DNA of 38,550 nucleotides from CAYMUC01 sp964471865. GTDB lineage: Bacteria > Actinomycetota > Acidimicrobiia > Acidimicrobiales > Ilumatobacteraceae. Positions within the stretch are counted from its first letter, which is position 1. The number at the start of each line of letters is the position of its first letter. The position numbers and the translations under genes are program-made. The notes below the pieces were generated by a model that searched no databases, was not told where the DNA came from, and saw only the letters and a program-made list of their open reading frames with translations. The stretch covers positions 1 to 38,550 of the forward strand of contig CAYYHU010000023.1 in assembly GCA_964471865.1 (NCBI GenBank). Direction: 5' to 3'. This document shows, piece by piece, positions 15,032-22,464 of this stretch.

Positions 15032-15616
15032 ATGGTCACCCTGTCCCGCTCCGATCGCCGTCGAACCGCTGCGGCCACGATCATCACGATCGTGGCTTTG
15101 CCCGCGTTGTGGCTGGCCGGGCGCGATGAGGCCGATCAAGGCGGTCTGACCCCAGTGGCTGCCGCCCTGCCCGGCGTGGGCGCAGCACCGCCAGCGCCGA
15201 GGCCGACCCCGTCGCCGACCACCACCCGAGCTCCTGCTCCCACCACGACGATCGCAGCTCTGGTCCCTGACGACACCCCGGTGTTCTTGAGCGGCCCCAC
15301 CGCCCCACCCTCACCTCCGAGTCCCTCGACATCGGATGTGGCGACGGCGACGAACCAGGCGCTGGGCCAGGCCACGTTCCGACGCTTCGATTCGGGACTC
15401 GTCGCGACCCTGCGAAGCGCCCCCTGCCAGACCCACCTGGCTCCGGCGGGAACCCGCATCACGATCACCAATGTGAACAACGGTCGCTCGGTGCGCTGCA
15501 CGAACGTATCGATCGAACCGCCGATGGGGCGAGCCACTCTCGTGGTGCACACCGATGCGCTGTTGGCGATCGCCGATCTCGTCGACGCTCCCATCACGGT
15601 GCGTCTCACCTGGTGA
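15032..15616 (+). CDS. Exported RlpA-like double-psi beta-barrel (DPBB) protein, in the rpfB position
   Basis: 194 residues. A basic N-terminus and one hydrophobic helix (about 13-29) form a signal or anchor, then about 75 residues of Pro/Thr/Ala/Ser-rich linker (PRPTPSPTTTRAPAPTTT and PPSPPSPSTS). The C-terminal 80 residues resemble an RlpA-type DPBB: ATFRRFDSGL, then CQTHLAPAGTRITITNVNNG, RSVRC, and the end ITVRLTW. In RlpA the strand after GRSV carries NDRGP with the catalytic Asp; here it is NVSIEPP, so lytic activity is doubtful. Two Cys flank the GTR segment and may form a disulfide. In mycobacteria this slot between tatD and ksgA holds rpfB, also a wall-active protein. Confidence 0.7.
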   Translation: MVTLSRSDRRRTAAATIITIVALPALWLAGRDEADQGGLTPVAAALPGVGAAPPAPRPTPSPTTTRAPAPTTTIAALVPDDTPVFLSGPTAPPSPPSPSTSDVATATNQALGQATFRRFDSGLVATLRSAPCQTHLAPAGTRITITNVNNGRSVRCTNVSIEPPMGRATLVVHTDALLAIADLVDAPITVRLTW

Positions 15617-15671
15617 CCGTTTCGGGATTCGCCCCGGCCACCGATCTGTTCTCGCGACCCGGACCGTCACC

Positions 15672-16517
15672 GTGTTGAGCCGAAACCGAGCCATCGAATT
15701 GCTCGAGGCGGCGGGGGTGGCGCCACGGCGGTCCCGGGGTCAGAACTTCGTGGTGGATCCCAACACGGTGCGTCGCATCGCCCGTCTCGCCGAGGTCGGC
15801 CCCGGTGACCGAGTCCTCGAAATCGGACCGGGTCTGGGATCGTTGACCCTGGCTCTCGCCGAAACCGGGGCTCAGATCCTCGCTGTGGACGTGGACGCCA
15901 CCCTCGTGGACATCCTGCGCTGCGAGCTCGCCTCCCTGAGCGAGAGCGATCCCGATCTCGCCGCACGGATCGATCTGCGATCTGGTGATGCCCGCACGGT
16001 TCCATGGAACGACTGGCTCGAAGGCGGCGAACCCTGGCATCTCGTGGCCAATCTGCCCTACAACATCGCCACACCCCTCGTCGCCGACCTCCTCGACACG
16101 GTGCCCGCCATCACCACGATGCTCGTGATGGTCCAAGCCGAGGTCGCAGAACGTCTGGCCGCCGCCGTCGGCGACGAGGCCTATGGGGCCGTCAGCGTCA
16201 AAGTGGCATCCTGGGCCTCGGCTCGGATCGTGGGTCGGGTGCCGCCCACGGTGTTCCATCCTCGACCGCGAGTCGATTCGGCCCTGGTGCGCCTCGTCCG
16301 TCACCGGGAACCTGCGATTCCCTCCGATATCGATCGCGAGCAGTTGTTCACGTTGGTGCGGGCCGGCTTTGGTCAACGCCGCAAGATGCTGCGTCGCAGT
16401 CTCGCGGCGCATGTGGGTCCGGACGCGTTCGAACGAGCCGACATCTCGCCGACCGCCCGAGCCGAGGAGCTCGATCTGGCCGCATGGGTCCGTCTGACGC
16501 GTAGCGTGTTCGCGTGA
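15672..16517 (+). CDS. rsmA: RsmA/KsgA, 16S rRNA (A1518/A1519) dimethyltransferase
   Basis: 281 residues, Rossmann methyltransferase. RSRGQNFVVDPNTVRRIARL is the family N-terminus, VLEIGPGLGSLTLAL the SAM motif I and NLPYNIATPLV the catalytic NLPY motif; the C-terminal domain has FGQRRKMLRRSL. It dimethylates two adenines in helix 45 of 16S rRNA late in 30S assembly. The frame begins earlier, but GTG 15672 (followed by TTG) gives the normal MLSRNRAIELLEAAG start. No good ribosome-binding site is seen, so the start is approximate. The stop overlaps the ispE GTG. Confidence 0.95.
   Translation: MLSRNRAIELLEAAGVAPRRSRGQNFVVDPNTVRRIARLAEVGPGDRVLEIGPGLGSLTLALAETGAQILAVDVDATLVDILRCELASLSESDPDLAARIDLRSGDARTVPWNDWLEGGEPWHLVANLPYNIATPLVADLLDTVPAITTMLVMVQAEVAERLAAAVGDEAYGAVSVKVASWASARIVGRVPPTVFHPRPRVDSALVRLVRHREPAIPSDIDREQLFTLVRAGFGQRRKMLRRSLAAHVGPDAFERADISPTARAEELDLAAWVRLTRSVFA
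16502..16507 (+). promoter_or_regulatory. -10 box of ispE inside ksgA
   Basis: TAGCGT lies 6 bases before GTG 16514, within the last codons of ksgA; possible internal leaderless promoter. Confidence 0.4.
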
Positions 16518-17287
16518 ACCTTCGCGCCTCGGAGGGTCCGGCAGTCCTGCTGGCCCCCGCCAAAGTCACCCTGTCGCTGCGCATCGTGGGCCAGCGCCAC
16601 GACGGCTACCACCTCATCGAATCCGAGATGGTGTCGGTGGACTTCTACGACGAGTTGTTCGTGGATCCCGCCGGGGTCGGGGTCCGCTACCGAGGTCTGG
16701 GAACCGAGGAGATTCCCACCGACGGCACCGATCTCGTCTCACGGGCCCTCGCCATCAGTGGGATGCGAGCCTCCGTCGTCGTCGACAAACACATTCCCCC
16801 CGGCGGCGGATTGGGCGGAGGGTCATCGGATGCCGCAGCGATTCTGCGATGGACCGGCTTTGGCGATCTCGACGGCGCCGCGAGCCTGGGCGCAGATGTC
16901 CCGTTTTGTCTTGTCGGAGGCCGGGCGCGGGTGCACGGCATTGGCGAATTCATCGATCCGATTCCCCATCGACCCGAGTCCTACACGTTGATCATCCCGC
17001 CGTTGCGGGTGTCGACTCCGGCGGTCTACCGGGCCTGGGACGAACTCGGGGGGCCAAGGGCGAGTGGACCCAATGATCTCGAACCTGCCGCGATCGCCGT
17101 AGAGCCCGAACTGGGCGTGTGGAAGGACCGCATTCGCGAGGTCGCAGGCGTCGAACCGGTGCTGGCCGGTAGTGGCGCGACCTGGTTCCTGGCCGGCTCC
17201 GATCACGCCGACGCCCTCGACGCCGCGCTCGACGGGGCGCGAGTGATCCCGGTGAACACCCTCGCAGGGAGCGAAGACGAACCCTGA
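16514..17287 (+). CDS. ispE: IspE, 4-diphosphocytidyl-2-C-methyl-D-erythritol kinase
   Basis: 257 residues, GHMP kinase of the MEP isoprenoid pathway. The N-terminal APAKVTL holds the catalytic Lys (K17), PPGGGLGGGSSDAAAILR is the ATP loop (about 95-112) and LGADVPFCLVGGRARVHGIG holds the catalytic Asp (about 128). It is short for the family (usually about 280-310 residues): the stretch between the ATP loop and ADVPF is only some 15 residues, where IspE normally has a longer helical segment. The usual AKINL reads AKVTL. Otherwise intact. GTG start overlapping the ksgA stop (GTGA). Confidence 0.93.
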   Translation: MNLRASEGPAVLLAPAKVTLSLRIVGQRHDGYHLIESEMVSVDFYDELFVDPAGVGVRYRGLGTEEIPTDGTDLVSRALAISGMRASVVVDKHIPPGGGLGGGSSDAAAILRWTGFGDLDGAASLGADVPFCLVGGRARVHGIGEFIDPIPHRPESYTLIIPPLRVSTPAVYRAWDELGGPRASGPNDLEPAAIAVEPELGVWKDRIREVAGVEPVLAGSGATWFLAGSDHADALDAALDGARVIPVNTLAGSEDEP

Positions 17288-17335
17288 GGCCGACGTTCGA
17301 CGAGGCACATGGACGAACGCAGGCAACGACGGTGA

Positions 17336-17357
17336 GGTCCAGCGATGAACGCGGACC
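17336..17357. terminator. Hairpin between convergent ispE and bS22 genes
   Basis: GGTCC-A-GCG-ATGAA-CGC-GGACC: two short stems (5 and 3 bp) with one bulged base. No T-tract; a modest candidate terminator. Confidence 0.3.
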
Positions 17358-17411
17358 CGAGACCGGTCGTGAACCCGACGCCTCAGACGAGCGCGCCGGG
17401 AGCGCTACGAA

Positions 17412-17504
17412 CTACTTACGACGCTGGTGCCGCGTCCGGCGCAGCATCTTTTTGTGCTTCTTCTTGCGCATGCGCTTGCGGCGCTTCTTGATCAGCGATC
17501 CCAT
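17412..17504 (-). CDS. bS22-type (AURKAIP1/COX24) small ribosomal protein
   Basis: A 30-residue, extremely basic protein: MGSLIKKRRKRMRKKKHKKM then LRRTRHQRRK and stop. It matches the AURKAIP1/COX24 motif (KKRRKRMxKKKHxKxLRRTRxQRR) of bS22, the tiny protein found in the mycobacterial 30S subunit near the decoding region, and related to mitochondrial mS38. It is too short for usual ORF calling. On the minus strand a TAGCGT box lies 10 bases before the ATG. Monocistronic, between convergent ispE and the stress protein gene. Confidence 0.92.
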   Translation of the reverse strand: MGSLIKKRRKRMRKKKHKKMLRRTRHQRRK

Positions 17505-17514
17505 AACTCGGGGA

Positions 17515-17520
17515 ACGCTA
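17515..17520 (-). promoter_or_regulatory. -10 box of the bS22 gene
   Basis: Minus-strand TAGCGT followed by 10 bases and the ATG at 17504; no Shine-Dalgarno sequence. Confidence 0.45.
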
Positions 17521-17641
17521 GCGGTCCGGCAGGCACTTCACCCAAGTGAGAGCGGCGCGATCACATCTCGAGGCGTCTCGACGCGACGGCACCGGTGACC
17601 AGACCCGGAATGTGGGCTCGCCAGGGACCGTGTCGAGTCGC

Positions 17642-18529
17642 TCATTCGGCGGGTCGAACCACCACGACCGGGCAGGACGCGTGGGTTGCGACCACCGTGG
17701 ACACCGAGCCGAGCAACAAACTCGCGAATCCACCCCGGCCTCGCGATCCGACCACGACGAGATCCGCATTCTGCGCGGTCACCGCATCCAAAAGGCCCGA
17801 GGATTCGACCTGTTCCACGAGGTGCCCTGTGGCCGTCACGCCTTTGGCGCTCACCTCGGCGATCTCGGCTTCGAGCAAAGCCTCGGCATCTCGATGGATC
17901 AGGGGAACGAGTTCGCCGGCGCCGGCTCGCAGCCCGAGATACGGGTACCGCCACGCATGCACCAGATGCAGCGAGGTACCCGGTCCCGACATGTGCTCGA
18001 CCGCCCAATCACGAGCGGCATCACTCCCTGAGGAGCCATCGACACCCACGATCACCGTTCCCGGTTGACGGTCTCCGGCGCCCACGGGCACCACCGCCAC
18101 GGGCATCTCGCCGTGATGCAACACCGAACGAGTCACCGACCCCAACAACACCGACACCGCCTGGCTGCGACCTGAACGCCCGACCACGACGAGATCCGCG
18201 CCCGCAGCGACCGACAAGAGCTCATCGGCGACGGGTCCATCGGCGAGAACGGCATGTACGACGAGACCGGGATGGCTGAGGCGCAGATGATCGACCGTGG
18301 AATCGAGAAGTTCTCGAAAGGGGCGTCGCGCCACGGCCGGATCGATCATCGGTCCTGGCATCCCTACGGGCGCGACGACCTCGGTGGCCGGTGGGGGAAC
18401 GATGACCGCCACGGTCAACTGGGCTGCATCCCGGGTGGCGATCAGGCCCGCCCACCGGACCGCAGCATCACTACCGGGAGATCCGTCCACACCGACAACG
18501 ACGTGACGCATCGAGGAGCCTGAGGTCAT
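17642..18529 (-). CDS. Tandem universal stress protein (two UspA domains)
   Basis: 295 residues with two Usp domains. Domain 1 starts MRHVVVGVDGSPGSDAAVRW and domain 2 TVIVGVDGSSGSDAARDWAV. Both keep the ATP-binding G-x2-G-x9-G-S/T motif: GRSGRSQAVSVLLGSVTRS and GSRGRGGFASLLLGSVSTV. Proteins of this two-domain class bind ATP and accumulate under hypoxia or stress in mycobacteria. The start may be MTSGSSMRH or the internal MRH seven codons in. Upstream CAGAAT 6 bases before the ATG is a weak -10. Stands alone. Confidence 0.93.
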   Translation of the reverse strand: MTSGSSMRHVVVGVDGSPGSDAAVRWAGLIATRDAAQLTVAVIVPPPATEVVAPVGMPGPMIDPAVARRPFRELLDSTVDHLRLSHPGLVVHAVLADGPVADELLSVAAGADLVVVGRSGRSQAVSVLLGSVTRSVLHHGEMPVAVVPVGAGDRQPGTVIVGVDGSSGSDAARDWAVEHMSGPGTSLHLVHAWRYPYLGLRAGAGELVPLIHRDAEALLEAEIAEVSAKGVTATGHLVEQVESSGLLDAVTAQNADLVVVGSRGRGGFASLLLGSVSTVVATHASCPVVVVRPAE

Positions 18530-18651
18530 AGCGGGATTCTGACCCCTCGACCGGGGTGTGCGAAAGGACCCTCGGTCGCGTCGAGGAGGACCTTGGGCCC
18601 GAGTTCACATGTCGGAGCCGACCCCGCGCCGGATAACCTCGCAGGCATCAC

Positions 18652-18723
18652 TCCGGGGTCGTCCAACCGGCAGGACAGCGGATTTTGGTTCCGCTAATAG
18701 GGGTTCGAGCCCTCTCCCCGGAA
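18652..18723 (+). tRNA. tRNA-Gln (anticodon TTG)
   Basis: Complete cloverleaf. Acceptor TCCGGGG pairs with CCCCGGA; D stem GTCC/GGAC with loop AACCGGCA; anticodon stem GCGGA/TCCGC with loop TTTTGGT, giving anticodon TTG for CAA codons; variable loop TAAT; T stem AGGGG/CCTCT (one G-T pair) with loop TTCGAGC; discriminator A. The CCA end is not encoded. TAACCT at about 18634-18639 is a likely -10. Confidence 0.95.
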
Positions 18724-18780
18724 CTCGTCAGTCGATACGTGATGATGGTGGGCGTCATCGCATGGAGGGTCGCACTGCGC

Positions 18781-18786
18781 TAGAAC
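18781..18786 (+). promoter_or_regulatory. Putative -10-like box of glmU
   Basis: TAGAAC lies 7 bases before the glmU ATG, the same hexamer and nearly the same spacing as before the DUF192 gene. Confidence 0.3.
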
Positions 18787-18793
18787 GGTCCCG

Positions 18794-19963
18794 ATGTCCG
18801 TGACTGCGATCGTTCTGGCTGCCGGTGGCGGCACCCGCATGCGTTCGGATCGGCCCAAGCCGCTTCATCGGCTGTGCGGTCGACCGATGGTGTTGCACGT
18901 GATCACGGCTCTGGCCGATGTCGAACTCGAGTCCACCGTGGTGGTCGTGGGCCATGGTGCCCGTCGAGTCGAAAAGCAGCTGAGCGAACATGCGCCCGAC
19001 TGGGCTCGCGTGTCCTTTGCCGAACAGATCGAACAACGCGGCACCGGACACGCGACGATGATCGGACTCGACGCGCTCGAGGATCGCTCCGATGGTGACG
19101 CTCCCGCCGATGACGTCCTCCACGACGACGCCCACACGGTGTTGGTGCTCCCGGGCGACACCCCGTTGTTGACCCCGGCGACGATCGCGGCACTCGTGGC
19201 TGAACACGACCGTCACGGCTGGGCTGCCACGGTGCTCACCGCCCGCCTCGAGAACCCCACCGGATATGGCCGGGTGGTGAGAACCCGCGACGCGACGGTC
19301 GCTCGGATCGTCGAACACCGTGACGCCAGTGACGACGAACGGGCGATCACCGAGATCAACACGGGAATCTTCGCGTTTCGACGCAACCTGCTCGGCCCGG
19401 CGCTGCGACGGATCTCCCCCGATAACGCCCAAGCCGAGTACTACCTCACCGATGTCGTGGAGGTTCTGGCGTCGATGGGCCATCGGGTGGGTGCATTCGA
19501 AGCGACGCCCGCCGAAACCGTCGGCGTGAACGATCGAGCCCAACTCGCCGCCGCCGAGGCCGAATTGCGCCGGCGCATTCATCACGACTGGATGCTGGCC
19601 GGAGTGACGATGGTCGACCCCGACCACACCTATGTCGATGTCACCGCCCGGTTGGGCCGCGACGTCACACTGCATCCGGGCACGGTGATCGCGGGCTCGA
19701 CCACCATCGGTGACGGCTGCGAGATCGGTCCCCATGCGCATCTCGTCGATTGCGTCGTGGGTGAGGACGCCACCGTCGCCCACACCGTGGCCCGTTCGGC
19801 CCGGATCGGATCAGGCGCTCGGGTCGGCCCGTTCGTCTCTCTCGGCCCTGGTGACGTCGTCACTTCGGAGGCCGAGGTCGGCCCCTTCTACACTGGCGAG
19901 GGATCCACACCGGCGGACACCGTCGACGATCGACGACACCCACAACGAGACGAGGAGTTGTGA
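18794..19963 (+). CDS. glmU: GlmU-type N-acetylglucosamine-1-phosphate uridyltransferase, lacking acetyltransferase active site
   Basis: 389 residues. The uridyltransferase half is complete: LAAGGGTRMRSDRPKPLH (8-25), QRGTGHATMIGLDAL, LPGDTPLLTP, NPTGYGRVVR and EINTGIFAFRR, then AEYYLTDVVEVL and VGVNDRAQLAAAE. The left-handed beta-helix follows (LHPGTVIAGSTTIGDGCEIG...VGPF) but stops after the coil VGPFVSLGPGDVV with a charged tail ending RRHPQRDEEL. Normal GlmU is about 450-460 residues and continues with the KN/VPHLSYVGDA and GAGTITxNYDG coils that hold the acetyltransferase residues; these are absent. It can make UDP-GlcNAc from GlcNAc-1-P but probably not GlcNAc-1-P itself. prs begins 3 bases after the stop. 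Confidence 0.93.
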   Translation: MSVTAIVLAAGGGTRMRSDRPKPLHRLCGRPMVLHVITALADVELESTVVVVGHGARRVEKQLSEHAPDWARVSFAEQIEQRGTGHATMIGLDALEDRSDGDAPADDVLHDDAHTVLVLPGDTPLLTPATIAALVAEHDRHGWAATVLTARLENPTGYGRVVRTRDATVARIVEHRDASDDERAITEINTGIFAFRRNLLGPALRRISPDNAQAEYYLTDVVEVLASMGHRVGAFEATPAETVGVNDRAQLAAAEAELRRRIHHDWMLAGVTMVDPDHTYVDVTARLGRDVTLHPGTVIAGSTTIGDGCEIGPHAHLVDCVVGEDATVAHTVARSARIGSGARVGPFVSLGPGDVVTSEAEVGPFYTGEGSTPADTVDDRRHPQRDEEL

Positions 19964-19965
19964 CC

Positions 19966-20958
19966 ATGGAGGGGACGCTGGAGAAGGTGACCACCAAGCG
20001 GCTGGCGCTGTTCACCGGACGGACCCATCCGAGCCTCGCTGCCGAGGTCGCATCTCATCTCGCCATACCTCTGGGCGACGTCGATCTCGTCGAATTCGCG
20101 AACGGTGAGATCCGTCCCCGGTTCTCCCAGAGCATCCGCGGGGCCGACGTGTTCATCATGCAGACCCACTACGGCTGGGACGGTCGCAGCATCAACGACT
20201 CCGTGATGGAGCAACTGATCATGATCGATGCCGCCCAACGCGCCTCGGCGAAGCGCATCACGGCGGTGTGCCCCTTCTACGGATACGCCCGCCAGGACCG
20301 CAAGGCCGAGGGTCGCGAACCGATCACGGCGCGGTTGATGGCGGACTTGTTCAAAACCGCGGGCGCCAAGCGCATGGTGTCGGTGGACCTGCACTCGGGT
20401 CAGATCCAGGGATTCTTCGACGGTCCCGTCGACCATCTCACCGCGATGCCGGTGATCGAGGAGTATCTGCGCCATCACGCGACCGACCCGGTGATCGTGT
20501 CCCCCGACGCCGGGCGTATCAAGGTCGCCGAGCGTCTGGCCCAACACCTCGATGCCGATCTGGCATTCGTGTACAAACGGCGTCCCAAAGGCACCACGAA
20601 CGTGGCCCGAGCCCTCGACGTGATCGGTGACGTCGAAGGTCGCCAATGCATTCTGACCGACGACATGATCGACACCGGCGGGACCATCGTGTCCGCCGCC
20701 GAGTTGCTCCTCGACCGGGGCGCGACCGAGGTCTGGGCGATGGCCACCCATGGCGTGTTGTCGGATCCGGCGATCGAACGCTTGAAGAACTCGCGGATCG
20801 ACCGAGTGGTGCTGACCAACACATTGCCGCTCCCCACCGAAAAACAACTCGACAAGATCGAGGTTCTGTCGGTGGCTGAGATCATCGCCCGAGCCCTGTC
20901 GGCGGTGTTCGACGAGGCCAGCGTGAGCGAGATCTTCGGCGGCGAGAACCAGGCCTGA
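19966..20958 (+). CDS. prs: Ribose-phosphate pyrophosphokinase (PRPP synthetase)
   Basis: About 330 residues. Makes PRPP from ribose-5-phosphate and ATP for nucleotides, His and Trp. Motifs: LFTGRTHPSLAAEVASHL, VDLVEFANGEIRPRF, CPFYGYARQDRKAEGREPIT, MVSVDLHSGQIQGFFDGPVD and the PRPP loop DDMIDTGGTIVSAAELL. GAGGAG (19952-19957) is 8 bases before ATG 19966 and only 2 before GTG 19960, so the ATG is preferred although GTG 19960 is in frame. Directly follows glmU, the common actinobacterial pair linking UDP-GlcNAc and PRPP supply. Confidence 0.96.
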   Translation: MEGTLEKVTTKRLALFTGRTHPSLAAEVASHLAIPLGDVDLVEFANGEIRPRFSQSIRGADVFIMQTHYGWDGRSINDSVMEQLIMIDAAQRASAKRITAVCPFYGYARQDRKAEGREPITARLMADLFKTAGAKRMVSVDLHSGQIQGFFDGPVDHLTAMPVIEEYLRHHATDPVIVSPDAGRIKVAERLAQHLDADLAFVYKRRPKGTTNVARALDVIGDVEGRQCILTDDMIDTGGTIVSAAELLLDRGATEVWAMATHGVLSDPAIERLKNSRIDRVVLTNTLPLPTEKQLDKIEVLSVAEIIARALSAVFDEASVSEIFGGENQA

Positions 20959-21115
20959 GCGCGCCGGGCAGCGACCGCCCACAACGATCTCGGTTCGCCG
21001 GACCCCGCAGCGGGTGGCGCGATCGCCGAGGCCGCCGATAACATCGCCCGTCGGTTGTGCGCCCGGTCCACCGGTGCGCCGGCATCCGCCACCTCTTCGC
21101 TCAAGGACACCTGCC

Positions 21116-21775
21116 ATGGCTCAGACTCCCCTCGCCGCCCACACCGGCCGCACCACCGGCTCGGCCCCGTCTCGTCGCCTGCGCCGGGAGGACCAGATTC
21201 CGGCTGTCGTCTACGGCCAAGGCATGACCCCGATCAGCATCCACGTCGACCGGCGGGATCTGCGTCAGGCCGTGTCGGGTTCGGCCGGTATGAACACCGT
21301 GCTCGATCTGCGCGTCGACGGAACCTCGTATCCGACGATCATCAAAGAGATCCAGCGCCATCCGGTGCGTCGCACGATCAGCCATATCGACTTCTTGCAG
21401 GTGAACCTGAACGAAGAGATCACCGTGTCGATTCCGGTGCGTCTCGAGGGCGAGGCCAAGGCGGTACTGTCCGCAGGCGGCATCGTCGATCCGGCGGTGG
21501 ACACCCTCGATGTGGTCACCACGCCCAATTCGATTCCGGACGAGATCCTCATCGACGTCAGCGGAATGGACGTCGGTGACGTGATCCGGGTCGCCGACAT
21601 CACCTTGCCGGCGGGCGTGAGCACCCTGGCCGATCCGGAGATGGCTCTCGTGTCGACTCTGGTGAGCCGTAGTGCCGCGGCCGCTCGCGAGGACGGCGAA
21701 GACGGCGGCGAAGGCGGCGAATCCACCGAGGCAGCAGCCGGCGACGACAGCGCCGGCGACGACGCCTCGGAGTGA
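21116..21775 (+). CDS. rplY: 50S ribosomal protein L25, CTC (long) form
   Basis: 219 residues. N-terminal 5S-rRNA-binding L25 domain (HTGRTTGSAPSRRLRREDQI, PAVVYGQGM), then the TL5/CTC beta domain (FLQVNLNEEITVSIPVRLEG and DVSGMDVGDVIRVADITLP), then a disordered acidic tail rich in Glu/Asp/Gly/Ala. The frame opens 34 codons earlier, but AAGGA lies 8 bases before ATG 21116 and MAQTPL fits the family, so that start is used. TAACAT near 21037 is a likely -10, giving a leader of roughly 70 bases. pth follows after 12 bases. Confidence 0.94.
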   Translation: MAQTPLAAHTGRTTGSAPSRRLRREDQIPAVVYGQGMTPISIHVDRRDLRQAVSGSAGMNTVLDLRVDGTSYPTIIKEIQRHPVRRTISHIDFLQVNLNEEITVSIPVRLEGEAKAVLSAGGIVDPAVDTLDVVTTPNSIPDEILIDVSGMDVGDVIRVADITLPAGVSTLADPEMALVSTLVSRSAAAAREDGEDGGEGGESTEAAAGDDSAGDDASE

Positions 21776-21787
21776 TCCCGATCGGCG

Positions 21788-22405
21788 ATGCGCCTGGGGC
21801 GCCGTAACGGCGACTCCGCCAGGTCCACGCCGTTCGACTGGATCGTGGTCGGTCTCGGAAACCCGGGACCGAAATATGCCCGCACTCGCCACAACGTCGG
21901 CGAGGAGACCGTGGCGACGTTGGCCTCGCGATGTGATGGTCAGTTGCGTTCGGGACGCGACGACGCGCTCGTGTGTGAAGGCCGCGTCGGTGACGTCCGC
22001 GCCGTGTTGGCCTTTCCGATCACCTTCATGAACGAATCCGGCCGCAGTGTCGCCAAGCTGGTCCGCCGCTACGGCCTCGAGGATCCGGCCCGGTTGATCG
22101 TGGTGCACGACGAGTTGGATCTGCCCACCGGAACGGTGCGGGTCAAGGTGGCTGGAGGTCTCGCTGGTCACAACGGCCTGCGTTCGATCACACAACACCT
22201 CAGCACTCAGGACTACGTCCGGGTGCGTATCGGCGTCGGTCGGCCACCCTCTGCTGACCGCGGCGCCGATCATGTTCTGTCTCGGGTTCCGGCCGCGGAT
22301 CGACGACTGCTCGATGTCGCGGTCGAGGACGCCGCCGATGCCGTCGAGGCGATCATCACCCAGGGTGCCGACGCGGCGATGCTGCGTTTCAACACTCGGT
22401 CCTGA
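21788..22405 (+). CDS. pth: Peptidyl-tRNA hydrolase
   Basis: 205 residues. Releases peptides from dropped-off peptidyl-tRNA. VGLGNPGPKYARTRHNVGEE has the catalytic His (H35) and N25; FPITFMNESGRSV, IVVHDELDLPTGTVRVK and GLAGHNGLRSITQHL follow. The GG-x-AGGHNG loop is one residue shorter (GGLAGHNG). The first 16 residues (MRLGRRNGDSARSTPF) are an unusual extension and the true start could be later. Coupled with rplY, as in most bacteria. Confidence 0.94.
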   Translation: MRLGRRNGDSARSTPFDWIVVGLGNPGPKYARTRHNVGEETVATLASRCDGQLRSGRDDALVCEGRVGDVRAVLAFPITFMNESGRSVAKLVRRYGLEDPARLIVVHDELDLPTGTVRVKVAGGLAGHNGLRSITQHLSTQDYVRVRIGVGRPPSADRGADHVLSRVPAADRRLLDVAVEDAADAVEAIITQGADAAMLRFNTRS

Positions 22406-22464
22406 CTCGGCGCACGAAGGTCGAAACCCAACCCGAACCTCGACCGCTATCGTCGTCGCCCGGC

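Noticed and set aside
18794..19963. Frameshift as the cause of the short GlmU
   Set aside because: The remaining sequence before prs is too short to encode the missing coils in any frame, and the prs start and ribosome-binding site are intact.
21690..21760. GGCGGCGAA-type repeat at the end of rplY
   Set aside because: This is the acidic Gly/Glu tail normal for CTC-type L25 and not an independent repeat element.
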